DNA of 64,000 nucleotides from Streptomyces netropsis (GCF_014203545.1 NZ_JACHJG010000010.1:1-64000), one strand, 5' to 3'; shown: positions 8,096-17,645, counted from the stretch's first letter. The notes: generated by a model from the sequence alone, not told the origin. A program made the numbers and translations.

Positions 8096-9655
8096 CTATC
8101 GTCGAATGCCGGTCGCGAACGGCAGTGTGTTGACGAAGGCCCGGTGGTGCTCGCGGTCGCACCACTCCAGTTTCAGGTAGCTCTTGCCGGCCGAGGCTCT
8201 TATCGTCCGCTTGTCGCGCGCCAGCGCCTCGGGGGAGCGCGAGGACACGGTGATGTACCCGACGAGGTTCACGCCCGCCGCGCCGCTGGCCAGGTCCTCG
8301 CCGCGCTGGTCGACCCGGGAGTGGTGGGCGACGTCGCGCGGGTCGACGACCCGGTTCATCTTGGCGGCGCGGGAGGCGTCCGCGTCGTCGTTGGTCTTCT
8401 CGGTCAGCATCCGCTCGATGGCCACGTCGGTGGGCTCGAGGTCCATGCAGACGGCGACCGTGCGGATCACGTCCGGGGTGTGGACGAGCAGCGGGGCGAG
8501 GAAGTTGACGCCGACGGGCGTCATCGGCCATTCCTTCACCCACGCGGTGGAGTGGCACCAGGGCTCGCGGGTGCTCGACTCGCGGGTCTTGGCCTGGAGG
8601 TAGGTCGGCTCCATCGCGTCCAGCTCGGCCGGCCAGGCGTTCCGCTTCGTCATCGCCTGGAGGTGGTCGATGGGGTGGTCCGGGTCGTACATGGAGTGCA
8701 CGAGCGAGGCCAGCCGGCCCTGCCCGAGCGGCTGCCGGACCCGGATGTCGGCCTCGGCGAGCCGCGCGCAGATGTCGGTCAGCTCACGTGCCATGACGAC
8801 GGCCAGCCCGGCATCCCGGTCCAGCCTCCGCTTGCCGGCCTCGTGGCGCGAAGCGCGGGCGATGGCCTGCGCTTCGGCCGCCAGCTCGCGGGTGTAGTGC
8901 ATACAGGCGACGAGATACGCCCGGTGCTGCTCGGACGAGGTCGACACCATCGACTGGAGCTGCTCGTAGGACTCCTTGAGCCAGGCGGGCGACTTCTCGT
9001 CACCGCGCCGCTCGACGTCCTTGGCGTGCGCGTCGGGGTCGGCGGGGAGCGTACGGGCCAGCATCTGGATGCGGGTGACGTAGCCGTCGCCGTTGGCCAC
9101 GTGCTTGAGCAGCGTCCCGAACCGGTCGACCAGGGCCTCCTGGTCCTCCGAGTCGCGCAGACCGACGCCCGGCCCCTCGATCTCGATCGCGGCGGTGACG
9201 GTACGGCGGTCGGCGTGCAGCAGGACGGCGATCTCATCGGGCCCGAAGGGCGCGGCCAGCCAGTTGATCCGCCCGATGCCCGGCGGCGGCCCGACCTCGA
9301 CCTCCCGCCCGTCCAGGCGGGTACCGGCCTCGACGACGGACGAGCGGTAGGTGGTGCCGCGACGGAGCGTCCTCTTGTACGAGCGATTGATTTCAAACCA
9401 CTTGTAGAACGTGCGGTGCTTGTACGGCACGTACACGGCGGCCAGCGCGAGCACGGGGAACCCGGCGAGGGTGAGGATCCGCAGCGGCAGGTTCGGCACC
9501 AGGAGGCCGCACATCATGCCGAGGAACGCGCCCGCGATGATCAGCGCGATCTCGCCGGTCTCCCGGTTCTTGCCGACGACCGCGTTGGGACGAGCACGGC
9601 CGATCAGATACGTACGGCGGGCCGCGATCGGCTGGGACTGGGCATGGATCGTCAA
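8096..9655 (-). CDS. SCO6880-family protein, PrgI-like membrane anchor plus VirB4 N-domain-like
   Basis: The 519-residue protein has two adjacent transmembrane helices near residues 35-80 (a PrgI-like arrangement) followed by a soluble region recognisable as the actinobacterial SCO6880 family found in T4SS-like loci. I see no P-loop, so it is likely to work with the ATPase encoded immediately downstream. The start is an unusual TTG at 9655 that overlaps the TGA of the upstream gene (TTGA). It is supported by GGAGGTGAG 5 nt before it, and no better ATG/GTG fits the PrgI-like N-terminus. Confidence 0.82.
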   Translation of the reverse strand: MTIHAQSQPIAARRTYLIGRARPNAVVGKNRETGEIALIIAGAFLGMMCGLLVPNLPLRILTLAGFPVLALAAVYVPYKHRTFYKWFEINRSYKRTLRRGTTYRSSVVEAGTRLDGREVEVGPPPGIGRINWLAAPFGPDEIAVLLHADRRTVTAAIEIEGPGVGLRDSEDQEALVDRFGTLLKHVANGDGYVTRIQMLARTLPADPDAHAKDVERRGDEKSPAWLKESYEQLQSMVSTSSEQHRAYLVACMHYTRELAAEAQAIARASRHEAGKRRLDRDAGLAVVMARELTDICARLAEADIRVRQPLGQGRLASLVHSMYDPDHPIDHLQAMTKRNAWPAELDAMEPTYLQAKTRESSTREPWCHSTAWVKEWPMTPVGVNFLAPLLVHTPDVIRTVAVCMDLEPTDVAIERMLTEKTNDDADASRAAKMNRVVDPRDVAHHSRVDQRGEDLASGAAGVNLVGYITVSSRSPEALARDKRTIRASAGKSYLKLEWCDREHHRAFVNTLPFATGIRR

Positions 9656-11055
9656 CTCCGCTCACCTCCTCGGGTATTGCTGCGGTTCTGTGCGCGGGAC
9701 GCCGAGGAGCCGGGGGAGCCGCCCGGGCCGGAGTGACCGGAGAAGCCTCCGCCGCCGCCCTTGCCGCCGCCGTTGCGGTCGGCGGGCCGGGAACTGTGGG
9801 CGGCGACCCCGCCCGACACGGCGCTGGCGGGCCTGGACTGCTGCCCGCCACCACCGTCGGAACCGCGGGCGCTGTGCGTGTTGATGCCCTGCTTGACGAG
9901 CGCGGCGGGCGAGGAGATCACGGCGGCGGCCTGGCGGGACGCCGCGTCCTTGCTGGCATTGCGGGTGCTGACGATCTCGTCGCCGAAGCCGGGAACGAAC
10001 CGGTAGATCATCGCACTGGCGAAAATGGCAAGAATGATGATGGCGAGGCCCGACACGACCGCCGAGAACGCGTTCGGCCCCTTGCCGGACGACAGCGCTC
10101 CGGCGAGGCCGAGGACGACCACGATGATCGGTTTGATCAGGATCACCGCGATCATGATCCCCGCCCAGCGCCGGACGTGCCCCCACATGTTCTTGTCGAC
10201 CAGCCCCGCGTAGACGGCCGTGCCGAGCAGGGCGCCCACGTAGAGCAGCGCGGCCCGGATCACCAGCTCCAGCCACAGCACGCCTGCGGCGAGCACGGAG
10301 ACGAGCGACACCACGATCAGCATGATCGGCCCGCCGCCGATGCCGTCACCCTTCTTGAGCGCGTCCGCGAAACCGCCGAAGAAGGCATCGTTGTTCGAAT
10401 TCGTACCGGAGGCGATGGCTTCGGTGACGGCGTCGGTGGCCGAGACGACCGTATAGAGGATCAACGGCGTGAACGCGGACGCCAGCACGGTCAGCCACAG
10501 GAACCCCACGGCCTCGGTGAACGCCTCCGTGAACGGCACCCCCCGCACGGCCCGCTTGGCGACGGCCAGCAGCCACAGGACGAGGGTGAGGACGGTCGAG
10601 GCGGCGAAGACGACGGCGTACTGGTGGAGGAAGGTGGAGTTGGTGAAGTCGACGGTGCCGGTGGCTTCGACGGCTTCGGAGAGCTTGCCGACGATCCAGG
10701 AGGCGGCGTCGGCACAGCCCTTGGAGAGGGACGCGAGGGGGTCGAGGGCGGTTTGGGGGTCGTTGGGGGACGGTGCGGAGGCGCCCTTGTCACCTGGCGA
10801 CTTGCAGTATTGCTTCGCCGGGCCAATCAGGAGGTCGCATGGGTTGTTGCTCTGACCGGGTGATGGCGTAGCAGTCGGGGTAGGCGTCGACGATAGTGAC
10901 GGCGTCGGCGTCGGCGTCGGCGTCGGTGTCGGCGCCGGTGACGGCGTCGGTGTGGGGGCAGAAGCTGCACGCGTTGCGAACGTCAGAGCAAGGGCCTGCA
11001 ACCCGACCACTGCAGTGGTGATCGAGGCTGCGCAGCGCCGACGGCTACCTGGCAT
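9652..11055 (-). CDS. TrbL/VirB6-like polytopic membrane protein of T4SS-like locus
   Basis: The 467-residue protein has a signal-like hydrophobic N-terminus, then a Pro-Thr repeat (about 33-62). About six transmembrane helices lie between 140 and 350, including GPIMLIVVSLVSVLAAGVLW and YVGALLGTAVYAGLVD, followed by a Gly/Ser-rich tail (about 375-467). This topology and its place between SCO6880-like and VirB8-like genes match TrbL/VirB6-type channel proteins. Two cysteines flanking the repeat (CDLL and YCKS) may form an extracytoplasmic disulphide. It overlaps both neighbours (4 and 11 nt). Confidence 0.8.
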   Translation of the reverse strand: MPGSRRRCAASITTAVVGLQALALTFATRAASAPTPTPSPAPTPTPTPTPTPSLSSTPTPTATPSPGQSNNPCDLLIGPAKQYCKSPGDKGASAPSPNDPQTALDPLASLSKGCADAASWIVGKLSEAVEATGTVDFTNSTFLHQYAVVFAASTVLTLVLWLLAVAKRAVRGVPFTEAFTEAVGFLWLTVLASAFTPLILYTVVSATDAVTEAIASGTNSNNDAFFGGFADALKKGDGIGGGPIMLIVVSLVSVLAAGVLWLELVIRAALLYVGALLGTAVYAGLVDKNMWGHVRRWAGIMIAVILIKPIIVVVLGLAGALSSGKGPNAFSAVVSGLAIIILAIFASAMIYRFVPGFGDEIVSTRNASKDAASRQAAAVISSPAALVKQGINTHSARGSDGGGGQQSRPASAVSGGVAAHSSRPADRNGGGKGGGGGFSGHSGPGGSPGSSASRAQNRSNTRGGERS

Positions 11056-11947
11056 AAGTGAAGCCTCCGAACTCCTGGACAGCCTTAGTGATCTCGTCGG
11101 AACCGGAGACGGGCACGTCCCCTGAGACTGGTGCAGGGCCGTCCTTCTGGGAGTCGGCTTCGGCCTTCCAATCGTTGTCGACCCACTTCAGATCGAACGT
11201 CCAGGTCTTCCAAGCTGTACGAACCGGATCAGTGGAGCCGGTTCCTGCCATCCCAATGAGCCCGGTGTACCAGACAGAGACCTTTGCGCTGTCGGGTCCG
11301 TAGGCCTCTACCTTGGTGCCCACGGGGATTGTGCGAGAGACGAACGTCTTGTCCTTCGGCGGGTTACCGGACGCGTCGAGGCCGAGCTTCTTGAGGAAGT
11401 CGCCTGAGTAGGCCTGGTCCTGCGGTCCCGTGAGCTTGGCTGCCGCTTCAGCGGTGTAGACGGACGCGACGATCGCGTGACGGCTGTCCGCCTTGAACAT
11501 CCCGTCACCACCCAGCGCGACAGCGAAATTCGCCGCCGCCGACTGCGCCCCCTGCTCCGAATGCGCGAACCCGGAAGCGATACCACCGGTCTTCCCGGTC
11601 ACGGGCTTCGTTCCGGACGCCGCCGTGGGCCCGCTGCTCGCCGCCTTGTCGGTACTCGTGTCCGAGCCGTCCGACGACGAGTCGTCACCCCCCCTGTTGG
11701 CGAAGGCGATCGCGGCGAGGAGGAGCACCACGACACCGACGACCGTCATCAGGTTCCGGCTGGACATGCCCGGTCTGCCGCCGCCCGGGCGGCCGCCGCG
11801 GCGGGGCTGGCCGTAGGGGCCGTACGAGTCGCCCTCGCCCTCCGGCAGGCGGGTGCGGGTCAGGTGACGGTCGTCGTAGCCGCCGGGGTCCCCGGCCGAG
11901 CGGCCCGAGTCCTGCCCGTTGCCGTAGCCGTCGTCGCCGAGGCTCAT
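11045..11947 (-). CDS. Single-pass VirB8/TcpC-like protein
   Basis: The 300-residue protein has a basic, Gly-rich cytoplasmic N-terminus (1-65), one transmembrane helix (about 66-85, NLMTVVGVVVLLLAAIAF) and a Ser/Thr-rich linker. The C-terminal domain (about 125-300) has the size and alternating pattern of NTF2-like VirB8/TcpC domains. The assignment to a T4SS core component rests mainly on topology and position between TrbL-like and pilin-like genes; the sequence itself is poorly conserved. It overlaps the TrbL-like gene by 11 nt. Confidence 0.68.
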   Translation of the reverse strand: MSLGDDGYGNGQDSGRSAGDPGGYDDRHLTRTRLPEGEGDSYGPYGQPRRGGRPGGGRPGMSSRNLMTVVGVVVLLLAAIAFANRGGDDSSSDGSDTSTDKAASSGPTAASGTKPVTGKTGGIASGFAHSEQGAQSAAANFAVALGGDGMFKADSRHAIVASVYTAEAAAKLTGPQDQAYSGDFLKKLGLDASGNPPKDKTFVSRTIPVGTKVEAYGPDSAKVSVWYTGLIGMAGTGSTDPVRTAWKTWTFDLKWVDNDWKAEADSQKDGPAPVSGDVPVSGSDEITKAVQEFGGFTYAR

Positions 11948-12186
11948 CGCGCGTCCGTCCCCTCATCCGTCTCATGCGTCGTCGCTGGCTTGCCGCCCGT
12001 ATATGACGGTAGCGGTGTGAACGGTTTCAGGGGGGAGGACAAGGGGGTGTGAGGGGGCATCAGGTGGCAGCCTCGGTGCGGGGGGACTCGGGGACGAGAG
12101 GGTCTGCGCGGGTCGATGCGCGGCGGAACGGGTGACGGGAGGGGGGCGGCTGGGGGGCGCGCAGTCGTCCGGCGTGACCGAACGGT

Positions 12187-12498
12187 TCAGACGGCCATGC
12201 CGTAGACGATGGTGAAGAGGGTGCCCAGCGAGCCGATGATGAACACGCCGGTGAGGCCGGCGACGATCAATCCCTTGCCCTGCTCCGCGCTGAAGGTGTC
12301 CCGCAGGGCCGTGGCGCCGATCCGCTGCTTCGCCGCGCCCCAGATCGCGATGGCGAGGCACAGGAGAATGGCCACGGCCATGATGACCTCGACCATCACT
12401 CGAGCTTCCGTGCCCAGGCTACCGAACGGCCCCCATTTCGGGGCGATTCCGCCAATGATGGTGTTGATATCACCCTTGTCGCCGGCTGCCAAAAACAT
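12187..12498 (-). CDS. Small two-helix membrane protein of T4SS-like locus (VirB2/pilin-like candidate)
   Basis: The 103-residue protein has two hydrophobic helices (about 38-55 and 80-102) joined by a short loop containing KQRIGATALRD. That is the overall plan of VirB2/TrbC-type pilins and of PrgI-linked small subunits; no signal peptidase site is obvious. ATG 12498 was chosen because GGTGAG lies 6 nt upstream; a GTG at 12534 would add 12 residues. It is the first gene of the minus-strand T4SS-like set, and 239 nt separate it from the next gene. Function is inferred from context only. Confidence 0.66.
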   Translation of the reverse strand: MFLAAGDKGDINTIIGGIAPKWGPFGSLGTEARVMVEVIMAVAILLCLAIAIWGAAKQRIGATALRDTFSAEQGKGLIVAGLTGVFIIGSLGTLFTIVYGMAV

Positions 12499-12534
12499 TT
12501 GTAACTCACCGCCCCTTATGGGTAGTTGCGTCAC

Positions 12535-12908
12535 CCCTGCCGCATGGCAAAGGTCAGGACCTATCTTCGCTGACGTTGCCGCTCAGCATGTCGACTTGGC
12601 GGCATTTTTTGCCGGAACCCGTATGCGCCGTCGGTGGTGCTGCCCTGACCTGCGGCGCGGACCGTTGTCAGTGGGGGGACCTATGGTGACTCTGTGTATC
12701 ACGCGTATGGACGCCGAGCAATGATTGGCGAGGGCGGGGGGCCCGAGGATGCTCAAACGACAATGTGTTCGGTCGGTACGCTGGGGCGGCCGCCCTCGCG
12801 TTCGCCGCACTTCGTGGCCGCCGGGTCGGTTCATCGCTTTCATCGCGTTCATTGCACGCATCGCACTCGTCACCTGCTTCGGGTGCGTCGAAAACAAGGG
12901 TGGTACGG
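12535..12908. other. Divergent intergenic region, T4SS-like operon / kinase
   Basis: This stretch separates two divergent transcription units and should contain both promoters. I see no convincing gene in it. An in-frame extension of the kinase to 12765 exists, but it encodes a non-conserved His/Ser-rich stretch and was not used. Confidence 0.5.
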
Positions 12909-14309
12909 GTGCTGGTTGCCGATCGGTACCGGCTGGGGGATCTGCTCGGCCGTGGCGGGATGGGCGAAGTCTGGCGTGCACACGACGAGGTGCTGGGGCG
13001 TCAGGTCGCGGTGAAGCTGCTGCTGGGCGACGACGGCGACGAGTCGTCGGCGGCCCGGTTCCGGATGGAGGCCCAGACCGCGGCGCGTCTGAATCACCCT
13101 CAGGTCGTCGCGGTGTACGACTTCGGCGCCTGGGAGGGGCGCTTCTATCTGGTCATGGAGCTGGTCCAGGGACCGAGCCTGGCGGACCTCTCCGCGCGGG
13201 GCGCGTTCGCCCCGGAGCGCGTCGCCGACATCGCCGCGCAGGCGGCCTCGGGGCTGGCCGCCGCCCACCGGCAGGGAGTGGTCCACCGGGACGTGAAGCC
13301 CGGCAACCTGATGCTGGACGCCGACGGCACCTTGAAGATCGGCGACTTCGGCATCGCCCGCTTCGTGGACGAGACCTCGGCCGCCCTGACCCGGGCGGGC
13401 CAGATCGTCGGCACGAGCACGTACCTCGCGCCCGAGCGGGCCCTGGGCCGGATGGCGGGCCCGGGTTCGGATGTGTACGCGCTGGGATGCGTTCTCTACC
13501 AGCTGCTCGTCGGCCAGCCACCGTTCTGGGCGGACAGCCCGACCGCACTGCTCTATCTGCACGTGGACGCGGAGCCGGTGCCGCCGCGTCGGCACGGCGT
13601 CGACATGCCGTACGCCTTCGAGGCGTATCTGCTGCGCATGCTGGCCAAGGAGCCGGAGGAGCGGCCCTCGGCGGAGGAGGCGGCGGACTGGTTCGGCAGC
13701 GACTCCTGGCGGGACGTCGCGCAGCCGATGCCGATGCCCGCGCCGACGGCCGCGCCGGGGCTGCCCCCGGAGCCGATGCGCGCTCCGGCGGCTGCCCCCG
13801 GGCCCGCGCCGACTGCGGCGTACGCGCCGGTGCCGTCGCCGGCTCAGCCCGCGGCGCCGGGCGGCAGGCGGCGGAGCGGGGGCGGCCGGAGCAGCAGAGG
13901 CGGGCGCAGCCCGAAGGTGCTGATCGGTGTGGTCGCCGGGGCGGCGGCCTTCGTGGTGGCCGCCCTGGTCGGGTCGTCGGTGTTCGGCCCGTCGGGCGGT
14001 GGCCAGGACTCCCAGAAGCCCGAGGCGCAGCCGTCCGAGTCGGCGCAGCAGGAGCCGGGCGGCCCGGACCCCGGTCCCGCTCGCGACGCGCCGAACGTGG
14101 TCCCGGCGGAGGCGACCCCGGCGGCACCCTCACCGGTGCAGCCGACGGCGCCGTCGAAGCAGGCCAAGCCGAAGAAGTCCGAGGACCCGAAGCCGAGCGC
14201 GTCGGCCGGGACGCCCAAGGAGCAGCCCAAGACGGAGAAGCCGAAGCGGCAGTCGGGGCACGACGATCACGACATCGTCGAGGTCGGCGACGAGCGCGAC
14301 GACGACTGA
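12909..14309 (+). CDS. Membrane Ser/Thr protein kinase (PknB-like, no PASTA)
   Basis: The 466-residue Hanks-type kinase has a glycine loop GRGGMGEVW, catalytic Lys36 (VAVK), Asp128 in HRDVKPGN, DFG at 146 and an APE motif. The kinase domain ends near 275. A Pro/Ala-rich juxtamembrane region follows, then one transmembrane helix (about 337-358) and a short extracytoplasmic tail rich in Pro, Lys and Glu with no PASTA repeat. GTG 12909 was chosen because the protein then starts with the usual LVADRYRL and AAGGGTGG precedes it; GTG 12900 is possible. It is divergent from the T4SS-like operon, so control of that apparatus is an attractive but unproven role. Confidence 0.9.
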   Translation: MLVADRYRLGDLLGRGGMGEVWRAHDEVLGRQVAVKLLLGDDGDESSAARFRMEAQTAARLNHPQVVAVYDFGAWEGRFYLVMELVQGPSLADLSARGAFAPERVADIAAQAASGLAAAHRQGVVHRDVKPGNLMLDADGTLKIGDFGIARFVDETSAALTRAGQIVGTSTYLAPERALGRMAGPGSDVYALGCVLYQLLVGQPPFWADSPTALLYLHVDAEPVPPRRHGVDMPYAFEAYLLRMLAKEPEERPSAEEAADWFGSDSWRDVAQPMPMPAPTAAPGLPPEPMRAPAAAPGPAPTAAYAPVPSPAQPAAPGGRRRSGGGRSSRGGRSPKVLIGVVAGAAAFVVAALVGSSVFGPSGGGQDSQKPEAQPSESAQQEPGGPDPGPARDAPNVVPAEATPAAPSPVQPTAPSKQAKPKKSEDPKPSASAGTPKEQPKTEKPKRQSGHDDHDIVEVGDERDDD

Positions 14310-14323
14310 GCGGCCCCATGGAA

Positions 14324-14362
14324 CGTCGGCGGGCTCCCCGGCTCCGGCCGTGCCCGCCGACG
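14324..14362 (+). terminator. Hairpin downstream of Ser/Thr kinase
   Basis: A perfect 11-bp inverted repeat, CGTCGGCGGGC with GCCCGCCGACG, begins 15 nt after the kinase stop. It is not followed by a T run, as is usual in high-GC actinobacteria. Confidence 0.65.
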
Positions 14363-15019
14363 CTCGTCGCCCGATGCGGACGACCATGTCCGGCTGTCTG
14401 CCTCCCCTCGTTTCCGATGTCCCACTCGATCGAATTGCCGTTCGGGATATCGGTGGCGTGATGCGTTTCCCGATCCAATGCCGGCGGCGCTGTTGGTGAT
14501 CTCGTCCTGGCGCGGGAAGAGGTTCGTCGTCCGGGGCTCTCCGGGGCGCGGTCCACGGGGCGAAACCTTCTCGGCCGAGTGGTGATTCGTCGAGAATTTC
14601 CGCGCGTTGGTTCCGCGTGCTCGGGGACTGCACACAGTTGATGGGCCGACAGCGGCAGGTAACTGCCGAGCGAGGGCGCTTCGTTCGCGAGTGGGCCACT
14701 CTCTGGGGCGCATCGCCGCCGATATCGCGGGCCAGTACCGTCGAGCCGGACGACGGCTACCGCTTCCTCCGGGCCGTGGTCGGCCGTGTGCCAGGCTTGG
14801 TGAACTCCTGGCGAAGGCCTGGAGGGGCAGTGGTTCGGGGATTGTCCGGCGGGCGTCGGCAACGAACGGGTACGCGAATTCCTTACCGATATGTAGCCCG
14901 CCCGAGCGAATGCTCGCGAAACGCCCGAGCGATACCCAAGCCTTGAGTGCGTCAATGCTCCCGTTGTGCCATGGAGTTCGGGCGGCCCATGATTCGCTGC
15001 CCGTGAAGGGGGATGGGGA
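14363..15019. other. Intergenic stretch without a convincing gene
   Basis: About 650 nt of somewhat lower GC than the neighbours. Short open frames exist on both strands (for example 14617-14946), but none shows the Streptomyces third-position GC bias or any family resemblance. The right end carries AAGGGGGA, which serves as the ribosome-binding site of the membrane protein starting at 15020. A decayed gene is possible. Confidence 0.4.
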
Positions 15020-15688
15020 GTGGCGGGAAGACATATCTCCTCTCTGCGACTGGCTGCGGCCGTGGGGCTGCCGGTATCGGCGGTGGGGCTGGTGACCGGG
15101 GCCCGGTGGCTCAATGCCTACGGGGCCGGTGGCGTGGTCGTGGGCGGGCTGGGCGTGGTGATGGTCCTCGCCGCGATGGCCATCTGGGTGTTCTCGCCCT
15201 CGCTGTCCGAGAGCGGGGTGGTGTTCTTCGTGTCGGCCGTCACGCTCGCCGTCGCCCTCGGCGGCGCGTACACAGGCGTCGACAAGTGGGTGCTGTACTC
15301 GCGGGGCGTGAGGGCCCAGTGCGCGGTTCTCGACGTCGACAAGCGCGTGGAGACGCACACGACGACCGATGCCCAAGGGTTTTCGAACACGACGACCACG
15401 ACGTCCTACGACCACCGTCTGCGCTGCGCCGGCGGCCGACCCCGGGACATGACCACGAGCCGGCGCATCGCGGACAAGGGCGAGCGGCTCACCGTCGCCT
15501 ACGACCCCGACGGACGGGTGGGACCGAGCCCGGCCGGGGAGGTCTCCGACGGTCGTGCGGCCAGGTGGGTTTGCGGGATCGGCCTCGCCGTGACGATCGC
15601 CCTCCGCGTCGGTGACGTCCTCGTCCACCGGCGGCGAAAGCCCAGTTGGTACCGGACGAGTGGCTCCGATGCGCCTGGTCGTGTCTGA
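15020..15688 (+). CDS. Four-helix membrane protein, DUF3592-like
   Basis: The 222-residue protein has three hydrophobic segments in its N-terminal 90 residues and one near 180-198. These flank a soluble loop (about 95-170) with RAQCAVLDVDKRVETHTTT and a Thr-rich strand, reminiscent of DUF3592 domains. GTG 15020 is preceded by AAGGGGGA at good spacing. It lies between two kinase genes in the same orientation. No function can be assigned. Confidence 0.65.
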   Translation: MAGRHISSLRLAAAVGLPVSAVGLVTGARWLNAYGAGGVVVGGLGVVMVLAAMAIWVFSPSLSESGVVFFVSAVTLAVALGGAYTGVDKWVLYSRGVRAQCAVLDVDKRVETHTTTDAQGFSNTTTTTSYDHRLRCAGGRPRDMTTSRRIADKGERLTVAYDPDGRVGPSPAGEVSDGRAARWVCGIGLAVTIALRVGDVLVHRRRKPSWYRTSGSDAPGRV

Positions 15689-15919
15689 TGCCTCGGCCGA
15701 GCGGGGCGCACGAGGGGCGATCCCGGCAGGCGTCGTAGAGCTCGGACGTGAAGGAGTGCTTTCCGTGAGCTGGTATGCGAACTCGCGTACGGCAATGTGG
15801 ATCTCGGAGCGTCGTTGGAAGAACGCACCGCCTGGCATATGTGGTGGCCGGGGGGGGGGGAGGAGGGTTGCTCAGCCCTACCTCTCTACCTCCGACCTTG
15901 GGAGCTAAAGTTCCAATCC

Positions 15920-17587
15920 GTGGAGACACTACGCCCCCAGGACCCCACGCACATCGGTGCGCACACCGTTCTCGCCCGGCTCGGAGCCGGTGGCATGGGA
16001 CAGGTCTACCTGGGGAGGTCACCCGGTGGACGGCAGCTCGCGATCAAGGTGATCCGCGAGGACTTCGCCGAGTCCGCCGAGGCTCTGTCGCGGTTCCGAC
16101 GCGAGGTCGAGACGGTACGAGCGGTACGGAGCGCGTATACCGCCAATCTCATCGACGCCTCGCTGGAGGCTACCCCGTACTGGCTTGCGACCGAGTACGT
16201 GCCCGGGCCCACCCTGGTCCAGGCGATAGCCGAGGCTGGCCCGTTCCCGTCCGATACGTGCTTCCGGCTGTTCGCGGCGCTCGCTGAAGCCTTGGCCCAC
16301 GTGCACCTCCATGGGGTGACGCACCGTGACCTGAAGCCCCATAACGTCATTCTCTCCTCTGTCGGGCCCAAGCTCATCGACTTCGGGATCGCGCGCGGGA
16401 CCGGGCAGGCCGCCTTCACCCAGGCCGGGACGGCACCCGGCACGCCCGGGTTCACAGCGCCCGAGGTCATCACGCGGAACGATGTCAGCACCGCCGCAGA
16501 CGTATTCGCGCTGGGCGCGACGATGGCGGCCGTGGCGACGGGACGGCCGCCGTACGGCGAGGGCGCGATGGAGTCCGTCACCTACCGGGTGGTCCACGGC
16601 GAGATCGATGTGGAGGGGGTCGAACCGAGACTGGCGGCGCTCATCCGGGAATGCGTGGCCGGCGATCCAGGGCGGCGGCCCGATCCTGCCGGGATCATTG
16701 CTCGGTGCGCCGTGACCTCTTCGCTGGCGGACGACCCGGTCTATAGGCCCCTCGCGGGGCTGAGGGCGGAGAGCGTGCCTCCGGTGCGAGGGTATGTGCC
16801 TACGCTGGCGCCCGGCGCGCCACAGGCCCAGCCGCAGGGGCACCGATCCCGGCGAACGGTCTGGATCGCGGTCGCCGTTGCCGTGGCGTCCGTCGCGGCC
16901 GGGGCCGGGATCGCGACCCAAGTGGTGGGCGACCAGGGGCGGGGAAACGGCGCCTCGCCCAAGGGCACGGGGGAGGCCAGGCCGGCGTCGGCATCGCCGT
17001 CCGCAGCCACTGCCGCTGCGCCTCCCAGTGGCTTTGGCAAGGAGCCCGGCTACATCGAGACCACTGCTCCCGTCCGTGACTTCTGGACACCCAAGGAAGG
17101 GGCTGGTCATGGTGAGGGTTCGTGCGCTCTGCCAGCCGAGGAGCGCGCCGAGCAATTCCAGTTCTCGATCGCGGACGCGGCGGATCCGGCTGTCACAGAG
17201 ATGTCCGGCAAAGTGAAGATCTCATTCCGCTTCAAGTACGCAAACGCCGCCACGGGGAAGCCGTACTACCTTGCGGTGGCCGTCAAGCCGCCGCATGAGA
17301 TCGACCGGGAGACAGGCAAGCCGTTCGAGGGGCTGGTCCAAGGCAACCTCGGCTTGGGCTACACGAGCAAGCCGGTGAACATCATCCCGAAGGACCCGGG
17401 CGGCTACGGCTCGGATTTTGTGGAGCTCACCTATCCTGACGACTTCCAGCAGATGTTCCGGGGCAAGCCGTACTCGGCGGCCATCCCCCTCTCGAACGAC
17501 CCCGGAAACTGGACCGTGCTCTTTCAGCACGTCAAGAGCGCGAAGGAGTACACGAGCATCGCGTGCCACGGATTTGTCGCAAAGTAG
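15920..17587 (+). CDS. Membrane Ser/Thr protein kinase with extracellular domain
   Basis: The 555-residue kinase has GAGGMGQVYLG and LAIKVI (catalytic Lys), HRDLKPHNVIL, LIDFGIARG, and APE within TAPEVITR. The kinase domain spans residues 1-260. One transmembrane helix (about 310-335, WIAVAVAVASVAAGAGIA) is followed by an Ala/Ser-rich linker and a folded extracytoplasmic domain of about 170 residues with two Cys that is not PASTA. GTG 15920 places the kinase motif near residue 20, as in homologues, although its ribosome-binding site is weak; an ATG at 15797 would add a non-conserved stretch across a poly-G tract. It precedes the transglycosylase gene. Confidence 0.88.
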   Translation: METLRPQDPTHIGAHTVLARLGAGGMGQVYLGRSPGGRQLAIKVIREDFAESAEALSRFRREVETVRAVRSAYTANLIDASLEATPYWLATEYVPGPTLVQAIAEAGPFPSDTCFRLFAALAEALAHVHLHGVTHRDLKPHNVILSSVGPKLIDFGIARGTGQAAFTQAGTAPGTPGFTAPEVITRNDVSTAADVFALGATMAAVATGRPPYGEGAMESVTYRVVHGEIDVEGVEPRLAALIRECVAGDPGRRPDPAGIIARCAVTSSLADDPVYRPLAGLRAESVPPVRGYVPTLAPGAPQAQPQGHRSRRTVWIAVAVAVASVAAGAGIATQVVGDQGRGNGASPKGTGEARPASASPSAATAAAPPSGFGKEPGYIETTAPVRDFWTPKEGAGHGEGSCALPAEERAEQFQFSIADAADPAVTEMSGKVKISFRFKYANAATGKPYYLAVAVKPPHEIDRETGKPFEGLVQGNLGLGYTSKPVNIIPKDPGGYGSDFVELTYPDDFQQMFRGKPYSAAIPLSNDPGNWTVLFQHVKSAKEYTSIACHGFVAK

Positions 17588-17645
17588 CCTGGGCGCGAAA
17601 CCGAAACCGAGGATGAACCACGGCTGGATGGGGCAAGGTTGACGG

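Noticed and set aside
6514..9736. Two long plus-strand frames opposite the VirB4-like and SCO6880-like genes
   Set aside because: They mirror the codon bias of the real minus-strand genes and show no domain; overlapping start/stop signals support the minus-strand reading.
13153..15838. Two overlapping long minus-strand frames opposite the first kinase and the following membrane protein
   Set aside because: Pro/Arg/Ser-rich shadows without motifs; they span the kinase, a hairpin and the next gene.
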